Shown one piece after another: positions 1-9,500 of a stretch of DNA of 23,221 bases; within the stretch, counting starts at the first letter, position 1, and every line of letters starts with the position of its first letter. The DNA is taken from the NCBI RefSeq assembly GCF_000485595.1, contig NW_014577124.1, forward strand, positions 13,627-36,847, written 5' to 3'. Below the pieces are notes generated by a model, which ran no database searches, was not told the DNA's origin, and was given only the letters and a program-made list of their open reading frames with translations. Position numbers and translations under genes: made by a program. This DNA comes from Priapulus caudatus (lineage: Eukaryota; Priapulida; Priapulimorpha; Priapulimorphida; Priapulidae).

Positions 1-1490
1 GAGAGATATGTCTCTTCAATCCGCGATGCGCAAAGTCAGTAACCAACGCGCAATATGTAATTTTCGGCGCAAAGTGTTATCATTGGTTAATAAGATATGT
101 GCATTTGAATCAGCGGGGGGGGGCTATATAAAGAGGACTTTGCCACGATCTAGGGAGGGACGCACTAAGTAATCGACACTAAAGTTAGACAACAGTTAGG
201 GTAGCTAGCTAGGGACACGAAAGAGAGAGTAGTTAGATAGAATGCAGAAATTAGGATAAACGTGACTATTTTACCGAGGGGAAAGGAGTGGGAGCTATAG
301 AGCGGATATAAACCCAGGGTATATAACTTATATTGTATGTTACCTCCGCGAATGCGGACATGTTTTGTTCTGGAATAACAGTCTTATCTATAAGCCACTA
401 AACGTATTCCCGGCTTGTGTAGTGTAAACAGGAATGATGATATAAAGCCAAACTTGTGTTGTAACCGGAATATTCTTTAATTACTCATACAGTGTAGACA
501 CATCGCACAAAGAGACACAAAACCACGCACACGCGGGTGGCACGCGCGTGCGCTTTCTCTCGCGACCAGAACCAGAATCCTCTCGACTCTTACATCTCTG
601 TCATATATATCCCTCCAAAACTCCTACAAACATCCTGCACGCACATGTACCCGCTCTCCCAGACCGCATCCTACCCCCATTTCACAATGACCCTAGAAAC
701 TGCCTAACCTAAAGACACGCTTATCCAATTCCCCCTAATGCATCAATGTAGCCGCAACAAGATGCGCGATCGACGCTGTGTCTAGATAGACTATTACTAC
801 AACAACTCCCGGTCCAGCCTCGCTGACTAATTCATGCAACACGTGCAAAACACATGTTACATTATCTCCCTTTTCCCCAAAACGATGACTACCCTGTCAT
901 CGATTCAGCGTCCCCGCTGATCTACACTTCACCCTAAACCTAAACAATTCCAAAAAAAAATTACTACCCTAATACTTTCCTAACTCAACCCAACGAGAGA
1001 AACGTCTTTCTGTCCAATTAAACAACCCACAATCAATACACAAACATAACAACAATCAAAATACAATAAGAAAACACATATGAAGCATAAGGCTTCCTAT
1101 ATAAAACAAGTAACGATAAAGTTCGATCACAATTAACAAGTCAGAAACTCAACACATTTGGCAGTGAACATTTTGATATCGTCGCAATTACTCTCACTCT
1201 TGCGTCTTTTTATGCTGTAACGTACGTGGCGTATGCGTGTACCGACACGCATTACCGAAACCACGTTTCCAGCCATATGCTCCCTTATATCAGGAGCCTG
1301 ATTATATCCTCATAATCCCATTAACGCACACAGGGGCATTAATACACACAGCACCAATGTGGACCTGACAACCTTTGTCACTTCCACACATCATACAGCC
1401 AACAAAAATAACGCAATACTGATTTCATATTTTCGATGCAGGCTCTTTGATGCACTGCTGTTGCGGCAGCTCGCGGAGTCTCCGTTCCTA
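1..1490. other. Intergenic sequence with no recognised gene
   Basis: I see no coding exon or RNA gene here on either strand. Weak signals are a TATATAAAG stretch near 125-133 just after a run of G, and a TTACCTCCGCG stretch near 340 that resembles the end of the element at 4730-4904. The region from about 500 to 900 is C-rich and A-rich without clear periodicity. It could include degraded retroelement sequence, but no terminal repeat, primer-binding site or protein fragment supports that. Confidence 0.5.
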
Positions 1491-2263
1491 AAGGGCCGGA
1501 CACACTAGGCGATTTTATCGGGCGATTAAATCGGGTGACTAAATCGCCGGTGAAATCGCCTAGTGTGTCCAGGCCGCCGATTTAAACATCGCATAGATCA
1601 AAACATTTTGATATTATCGGGCGATTAATTCAGTCGCCCGATAAAATCGCCTAGTGTGTCCGGGTCGGCGATAATTTAGTCGCCCGATTGTACAATTCAT
1701 CAGCCAATCAGAGTTGTTCAATGATACTGACGTAATAGCGATGTTTGATGTTTAGTATGTCATGTCATGTAATAGCGATGCACGCACGCACGCACGCACG
1801 TGTACGTACACACGCACGCACACACTCATTCACGCCCGTGTACGTGCCGACGCACGCACGCGACGCATGCACGCACGTGTTACGTGTCACACGCACGCAG
1901 CCCACGTCTACTCACACACGCACGCACCACGTGTAACTTGCACACTGTACGACGTATACTGACACGCACCACCCCGGACGCACACAGCGCAGCACTACAG
2001 CACACGGACGCATGCACGCCGTTTACAACACAGCACGCACGGCATCGCTGCACGCACGGTGTACGTGACACGCACGCATCGCACGGTCTACCGCACTATG
2101 CATGCACCACGCACGTGTATCTGTACACACACGCACGTACCACCAGCAGCACTCATGCCCACCGGTGTAAAATCCGCTAGTGTGTCCGCCCCAAAACGTT
2201 TTGATATTAGTCCGGGCGATTATTTCAGTCGCCCGATTAAATCGCCTAGTGTGTCCGGCCCTT
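1491..2263. mobile_element. Non-autonomous DNA-transposon-like element with terminal and internal inverted repeats
   Basis: The first 23 bases (1491-1513) are the exact reverse complement of 2241-2263, and the match extends about 13 bases further with one mismatch. The core motif GGACACACTAGGCG recurs inside the element. It is inverted at 1557-1570 and again near 1648-1661, and a shortened copy lies near 2178-2188. A block at 1600-1663 is repeated in the same orientation at 2193-2258. The centre is the CACG-rich tract listed separately. No transposase reading frame is present, so if mobile it depends on another element. The flanks do not show a clear target-site duplication. The superfamily is not determined. 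Confidence 0.7.
1778..2150. repeat. CACG/ACGC-rich low-complexity tract
   Basis: This is the core of the transposon-like element. It is dominated by degenerate ACGC, CACG and ACACGC units, with interspersed TACGTGT and GTACGTG. The periodic four-base composition opens several short overlapping frames on both strands rich in His, Thr, Arg and Ala, which are composition artefacts rather than genes. Confidence 0.8.
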
Positions 2264-2274
2264 AAGCTACATAT

Positions 2275-2326
2275 TATCAGGAGTAAGATAATATAGGATA
2301 GATCCTATATTATCTTACTCCTGATA
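2275..2326. repeat. Perfect 52-nt palindrome
   Basis: Bases 2275-2299 are the exact reverse complement of 2302-2326, with only the two bases AG between. It lies 11 bases beyond the right end of the 1491-2263 element. As RNA it would fold into a 25-bp hairpin. It has no coding content. It could be a small foldback element or the terminus of a neighbouring one. Confidence 0.9.
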
Positions 2327-2760
2327 TTATCATCGCATGCTTGTAGACCTACTGCATAATCATTAAATATCAACTTGTCTCATTCGATCTGAATCATTAA
2401 TTATCATTAATAATCATTAATTATCAACTCGTCTCATTCTGATCGCTTGTCAAATTCTGCGCGTTCCAGACTTCACGTAGCAACATAATTTGCTCGCTGC
2501 TGTTTGTACGTATACCTATCAGATTCTGCGTGTTCCACTTTCCACATAATTAATGTGTTTGCAGTTGTTAAGATGTTGGGAAGCCATTGGGGAAAAAATG
2601 CGCCTTGTACTTTTTTGTTACCTTTTAATACTTCTACGTTTTTTTTTATCTTGAAACGGTAATATAACGAAAATGCCTGCAATGATTCACGTTAGATATC
2701 ATCTGTATATAAGAATGACATGACAAAAATAAACAGATATCAACAGAAATGAATTCTTCT
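2327..2760. other. AT-rich intergenic sequence with short direct repeats
   Basis: ATTAATTATC-type repeats occur at about 2390-2425. A module containing ATTCTGCGCGTTCCA near 2453 recurs about 69 bases later as ATTCTGCGTGTTCCA, suggesting an old local duplication. A 69-codon minus-strand frame crosses this duplication but shows no recognisable family and no splice context, so I do not call it. Confidence 0.4.
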
Positions 2761-2774
2761 AACAAATTATATAT

Positions 2775-2780
2775 TTTATT
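2775..2780 (-). other. Candidate poly(A) signal for CDC16
   Basis: The plus-strand TTTATT reads AATAAA on the minus strand. It is the first canonical signal met after the CDC16 stop codon and would give a 3' UTR of about 550 bases. A single hexamer is weak evidence; transcript ends would decide. Confidence 0.3.
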
Positions 2781-3126
2781 TACAGTCTCATATTCACGAA
2801 ATATGGCTCAAAACGGTTGTTGTTTTCGCAAAAAGAATTCATAGCTCTTCAAGTACAGAAAATTAGTACCTGGTAACGATGTAGACCTCATACAAACAAT
2901 GTCAGCCATCGGGGGATGAGAATTAGGTTAATTGTCATTACAGTTTCTGTAACACTCTAGGTAACCTATTATTCCACATCACACACGCATTGTTGCATAC
3001 AACACTTCGACGCCTCACAGAAAATTCACCCTCGAGTGTCTTTCGCGTGTCCGAACGTCTTCTTCCAACGATAAAAACACTATCATCTGCCCAATAATTT
3101 ACAACGAATGATCGTGCGGCGCGCCG

Positions 3127-3362
3127 CCGCGTCTCGAGCCTGCGACTTCCTCTATGGCGGGTTGTCGTCTCAGCTTCTTCCCTCGAGGTTCATGGAGAGC
3201 TCTTCTATGGCGCGCCATGTCACAACTGCTTCCCTCGAGGTCCATGGAGATCTCCTCAATGACGTGTCGGTTCTCAGCTTCTTCAGTTACGCGAAACTTC
3301 GTTCAGTAAGACGTACTCGAGGTCTCAGCTGCTTCCCTCGAGGTCCATGGAGACCTCCTCTA
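3127..3362 (-). repeat. About 52-bp tandem repeat covering the CDC16 stop codon and its 3' flank
   Basis: The segment holding TCCCTCGAGGTCCATGGAG, which encodes the last residues of CDC16 on the minus strand, occurs at 3334 within the gene. It recurs at 3231 and 3179, and a decayed copy begins near 3272. A partial unit also lies near 3139-3165. Spacings are about 51-52 bases, that is about 17 codons. The copies at 3231 and 3179 still encode peptides close to EEVSMDLEGSS (EEISMDLEGSS and EELSMNLEGRS). The copy at 3179 keeps a stop codon at the same place as the real one. Confidence 0.8.
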
Positions 3363-3512
3363 CGAGGACGCTGTCGCTGGTGTTGGCGAGGAAGGAGGAG
3401 AGATTCGGCTGCTGCTCGTGGCTGCCGGCCAGCTCGCTGTCATCCACCGTCTCCGTGATGATCTCCTCGACGCCGCTGCGGTTGATCGGGATCGGCAGGT
3501 CGTCCGGCACGT
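3325..3512 (-). CDS. CDC16: CDC16 last exon (acidic C-terminal tail)
   Basis: The acceptor is TTCGCCGCAG before 3512. The first two bases (AC) complete an Asp codon with the G from the preceding exon. The exon encodes VPDDLPIPINRSG through EEVSMDLEGSS and ends at TGA (3325-3327). The tail is rich in Asp, Glu and Ser, like the end of vertebrate CDC16, where only the general character and an S-D-x-x-L/V motif near the end are conserved. It is more GC-rich than neighbouring introns. Confidence 0.85.
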
Positions 3513-6500
3513 CTGCGGCGAAGGGAACTAATCATTAATAATAATAATAGTTGTTGTTGTTGTTGTGTTGTTACTGCTACAGCTATTGCTGCTCCTGCTG
3601 CTGTTGTTATTGTTGTTGTTGTTGTTGTTGTTGTTGCTTCTGTTGTTATTATTACAGATCACATTAAATTTTTCCCCCATTTATCCAATTATTTTTCACC
3701 GAATTAAAGATGCCCATAGACAAGCAGTGTTTGTGAAGAATGTTAACGCGACATGTAGCCTGCGTCTGCGTCTGCTCTCATATGTTTACCTTCACACGGG
3801 TTGAGTTCGTTCAGTAGCTGCTGCATGCACTTCTCCAGCATGTTCGTACTGAACGTGTCATCTCTCCTCAGACCTAGCGCCTGCACAACACACACACACA
3901 CACAAATCATCACAGTCCTCACTGCACACATAATCGCAAGCATCGCAACTAGTTAAACTTAAAGGGATAGTAGACTCTAGGATTTTACTGCATACAACTG
4001 TACTTACTGTATAACAAATCGTCTATACCCACACGTATTTGTTACCAGATACCTAATTTAATTCTTATAATCAATTACACATCAACGCTACGAAATTTGA
4101 ACGGCGCCATGACACCCGCGACCATGCTGCCACCCCAAAAAATTTGCGTATTTGACAATTTATTTTGCACATTACAGACCGAGGGCTAATCACAAAAGTG
4201 CAATTAAATTTATACCTAAATGCTATTTAACCGAACGATATTCATTTTAGGGCAAATTTATCCATATTATAACTGAAACTATATGTCGTTTATAAGATAT
4301 TACAATCCTTTTGCTTTTAAATTAATAAATAAGAAACACCCTCGGTCTGTAGCCCTAGGCTGAAAAGTGGTTTTGTGCAACTTATCAGATCGTGTGCTTT
4401 GAGTGGCGCTACTGTCGTTGTAATCAAACTGTAGTCGTTAGTTTTAAAACATTTTTTAATAATATTTCTAATGGTGATTAAACCATGAAACTTTTTATGT
4501 AACGTAATTTTAACCTAAATTAACTGAAAATAACCCTAGAACCTAGAGTAAACGATCCCTTTTAATGCATGATTTCAAATGCAAATAAAATCAAGCTTCA
4601 AATTTTCAACGAAAATTCAATATACGTGAGCCGACGCAATTTAATAATCGTCATCTGCGATTTGACACAGCGATTATATGGTTACAGTTTATGAGTTTAC
4701 GAATTTATGGTACAGAACAGACTATTCATTACCTCCGCAACGGAGTTGCAGGAGGTTATGTGATCGCTCGTGCGTTAGTGCGTTCGCGCGATTGATATTA
4801 GCGCGTCGAGTCAGCGAGCCAGCCAGCAGCAGGCCAGTCAGTCAGCAGCAGCCAGCAGCATACATGTTACACGGGGCGTATGGCGTATGTCGCTGGCGGA
4901 GGTATGCACTCTCCGTGAGTGCCCTCTTTCTAGTTCATACTGTCACTCATTACTCCTCGGAGTATGCCAACGTTATTGACGTAAACCAAGGTACGCTGCA
5001 GTACCTTGTGGAAGTAGTATACGGCCATGGCAGCGTTGCCTAGTAAGCTGTGAACGTAACCCATCGCCGAGTACGTCGATGGATTCTGAGGGGAGAGAAT
5101 CAGAGCTCTGCGGTGGTGATCCAGCGCCTCTTCGTACTTCCTACGGGAAAATATTTAAAAAATGCATTTGCTTCCAGACAGTGAAGACACACACAGACTT
5201 GCAAAGTGAGCTCTGAATACAGCGAGCCGCCCAGTCAGTATAAAACAGGTAACACTATGTATAGTTTATGTAGAGGGCAGCACCAGCTGACAACTGACAA
5301 CATTACAAACTTAATTTTACGAAATGTCACCGAATGTGCCAAATATCACACACATGCATACCTGTACACACACATGCGCACATATACATGCACGCACACA
5401 TGCACGCACGCACGTAGTGACATATCACATATATAAATACTAGCAGATACACTATTGAACGAAGAGGACCTCCCTGCTCTATGTGAACACTACACTGTGT
5501 GATATCTGACACGTACTTTAGCTTCCTGCAGACGTGGCCAAGGTTATTCAGTAATGGTTCCCATTTCTCCACAGACACACACTGCTGCCCGGCCTCTATA
5601 CTGCTGAGGGCTTCACTGAAATACTTCTCTGCTGTCTCCCAGCTACAACAAGTGATGGCAAATTAGTACGAGCGCTACAGTACGTTACAACACATTGCGC
5701 TGCAGCTAATATATGACTATTAAACAGAACAGTTAATTTGGTGATCTAGTTATACTGTAGAATTTGTGGGGTAATAAGGAACGGCAAGGTGAGGTTGTGT
5801 GGTTTTATTCCCAATTAACGTAATAAGCACGAAGTGTATTGCTATAGTTTAAACATGTGGATTACATTTTACCTACAAATATATAAAGCTGGCACATTTC
5901 CTAAGCATATATGAACTTGTATAACCACAAAGTAGTACCAATTCATTTAGGGAAATGAAACTTATAATAACCACAAACACACAATGATTAGTTCTACAGA
6001 TGCATGCAGGTTCTATATTTGCTTTTTGAAAACACCAAGCTTCTCACTAGTGATTCTGGAAAGCAATCACTCCCATCTCGTGCAAGACAAATGGATCGCT
6101 CGGTGCAATGGCCAGAGCTTGGCTGAAGAATCGGTCAGCAAGCTTAGCATTGTTGGTAAGTCCATACTCCAGGCCGATGTATAGCAGTGGCAGGTGACAC
6201 CTGAAACAGTAGAACTGCTTTGTTAAACAATATTCAAATATTCAGTTGTTGGGCTGAGGTACAAAATAGATATTTAAATATAAGATATAAGACAGATACC
6301 AAGAGTTGCCTGATGCCCACTCATTCCCCATTACTAACACAATACAGCTAATTGAATACTCCTCGTACATTCTCGAGTTGAGGTGTAAGTTCATAAACCC
6401 ATTAAATTTAAGAAATGGCTAGCCAAAAAGATCAATCTCATGTGTCTAAGTTAGTATCTTATCCAAAATTTACACTTTATGGAATGTTTCATTGCAGCTA

Positions 6501-9500
6501 TGACAGCATTTTCAAACTTTCCCCCTTGTATGGTCTAGAATAATTAAGATGCTCTTGATTCCATCCCACGCTAAGTAATTTGTTTGTAAGGCACAGAACT
6601 CATATCACACCCTTTCATGAGCTGCGATGCCTTGAAATACGCAGCCATCGCTTGATCGTGCTCATTTTCCACAGCAAAGGAGTGTCCGTATGCAAGCCAT
6701 GCTGGGCCATAGACCCTGTCCAGGGTTGTAGCCTTGCTAAGGTATCGCCTTGCTGCATCATTCTTCTTCACCAACAGGTAATAGCAGCCGACTGCGAACC
6801 ACGCCACCTGGTGACCAGAATAGCAGTTTGCAGGTGAAATATCACGCAAATGCCTCTACGTAGGCAAGTGTGACGCAGCAAATCATATATGGCGATCATC
6901 TTAATTAGTCTAGTTATAGCTTATTTAGCCTAGACGATGTATTTACGCACGAAGGGTCGTTGTCGTACAATGGCGTCTAATATGTACTCGAGGTAACTAT
7001 TTGATAGAGTTAGGGTGTTAGGGTTAGGGTTAGGGAGTAGGCGTAGGCGACATACTCGCCGACACCTCGGGTACTATACTCGGGTACATATACGTCAACG
7101 ACCCCTTCAGCCGTATTTACTACTATTTATACCTCTCACGTTTACATTAAATGTCAGCAATGAATAAGATGGCCAGCTTATACCGAGGCTTGATAGACTT
7201 GTATGCTGCTTAAACTAGTGCCCTATATGATATCAGATAATACTCTTAATCTGCCTGTTGGCACACTACTCACCGGTTTATCTGGGTAGAGATCAACTAG
7301 CTTATGTGCAAGATAGAACAAATCTGGAATAGCCAAACATAGCAAACTATTATAAAACGCACTGGCAAATACAGATTTTATTCACGTGCATTTACAATAT
7401 GTCATCGGTCACCTGATGCTATTGGTTTAGGCATGAGCAGTTCACACAATGTTATCACCACCACGATGTATGCATTGAATGAGCAGAGATATTGGCAATA
7501 TTGATATGACCTTGTCATGCTACGTAACAGAAATGTAAACCATCCGCACTAAACACCCAGGAATCTAATAAACGATTCACAGCCTGTAAGACCTGCTGTT
7601 TATTCATTTATTTTTCGTATAATTTACTCGTCTAATGTCCTGATAGGTTGCATATGTATTATCATGGTTCATACAAGAGGACTGAAAAAATTTTCAAGGA
7701 CTTTTCAAGGACATTTTATCTGAAATTCAAGGACATTTTATTGGACATTTTATCGAAATTCATACACAGAACAAAACATACCTGGATTAATTTAATAACC
7801 CCATTCTTAATCACTGCATGTCACCTCTAAAACTTACCTGGATCACATTAATAAACCCTTCTAAACACTGTCACTTCTACAACATACCTTGATTTTCTGA
7901 CTGATTTTACTGACTTACTGTAATTTGTGATCATCATCTAACTGTCTATCGTGTCTATAGCTTTTTAAGCTCATTTAACGCAATTTTTATTGAGGTTTGC
8001 ACATTATTGATAGTACAAAATTTATTTTTATTACAGGCAAGGATTCTTTCTAAAAATTCAAGGACATTTTCATCAAATTCAAGGAGTTTTCAAGGACTGT
8101 GCGAACCATGATTATATAGCAGGGATTCAAATTCTTTTTCGATCAGACATAACTTATTTGTCACAAACATTCTCAGGCTAAACATCTTAAGGGCCATCCT
8201 GGTCACGGAACGCACTATAACCATCCTACTGATGCACCGCGTAAATATCTTAGTCATTGACATCATTGCTTACCATTGGGTTTCTTAAGTTCTACTAGAC
8301 AAGCGATGTGGACAGGAAGGCAGTCACTGTGAAATGGATCTTTGTTCAGCACTCTGCAAGCAGACAACGATTTAATCATCACCATCATCCACAATTATTC
8401 CTTAAAGGAGGCTGAATTCGAGGTTAATTTTTCTCCAATGAAAGTATAGATACGAATTAACATATACAACATCTAGTTATATGGACGAATGAACATCCAT
8501 GCAAGCAGAGAGACACATTGAGTCGCAGCAAGCCTTATTTACATGACGATTATAGATCATAGATAAATTCAGATTACAAAAGGGCACATCATGGGCAGGT
8601 ATCTCCAGTGTCACGATCAATGTTTATCGCACCACAGGTATGACTAATTTGGTAGTTCGACCCCGATATTTAACTATACTAGCAAGTGCCATTAGCGAAG
8701 GCCTTTCAGACAGCACCTGTGCCATACAAAATTAGCAGAGGCAACGAGAGAATACTAATTTTACGTAAATATAATATCGTGTATATATATATTCAATACA
8801 TAGTGATAGTATATAGCTAACAGATAGATGGTTTATGTACTACATACTGCATGCGATATATAGATAAGCTATGTATTTTAAACAGTGTGTGTTCCTGTCG
8901 GACTTTATCTGATATAAACTACGTGTGATATGTAGTGTATAACTGATGAATAGATCGTTTACCTATTTAATTGTCGTGTAATATTAGCATAGCGAGAGAT
9001 GACGAATGCTAAGACCGCCATGATACAGATAGTAGCGACGCGCCACGGAATGTTCAAATATGTTTTTCCGCAATTACTGCTAAATAGATACGTTGTTAAC
9101 CGCTAGTACAACATAAGCACTATGCATATGCACGCCATGCGTTGCCCTGGCACATGTGCAGTGACACACTAGTCGCCCAGTGAGCGAGCACACACCACCC
9201 TTTTCTTGTCGTTATAAAACTCAGCTCTAATGCTGCGGATCCTCGTTCTACAGCGTAGCACAGGCTACAAAGCCCGCAGCGGTTGTCCACTGCAGCTCAC
9301 GCAGCGATCCTCGACTCTCCGGGAGCCTTCACAGCCGTGCCCCGAGCTTGCCTGTGTATCCATGAGCATCTGGAAGCGTCTGTGGCCAAGAGCATCCATA
9401 AGAATTTTAAAGCACCGATAAGCATCCGTAAGCATCAGAGAGCATCCATAAGCATTGAAAAGCACCGATAAGCATCCGTAAGCATCAGAGAGCATCCATA

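Larger units (their letters stand above)
3881..5004 (-). other. CDC16 intron with an inverted-repeat element
   Basis: This 1,124-bp intron begins with a TG microsatellite on the CDC16 strand (plus-strand CA repeats 3886-3903). It contains an inverted pair at 4174-4185 and 4339-4350 and the TACCTCCGC-ended element at 4730-4904. The rest is AT-rich with no sign of a gene. Confidence 0.6.

Noticed and set aside
125-133. TATATAAAG as a promoter of an unseen gene or LTR
   Set aside because: No coding exon, terminal repeat or primer-binding site follows; a lone TATA-like word is expected by chance in AT-rich DNA.
1745-2265. Overlapping short frames rich in His, Thr and Arg on both strands
   Set aside because: Composition artefacts of the CACG-rich core of the transposon-like element.
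2473-2682. 69-codon minus-strand frame
   Set aside because: No recognised motif, low-complexity AT-rich context and overlap with a local duplication; not supported as a gene.
3565-3804. Plus-strand frame starting with about 30 leucines
   Set aside because: It is the TTG/CTG microsatellite in the last CDC16 intron, running into the CDC16 exon on the other strand.
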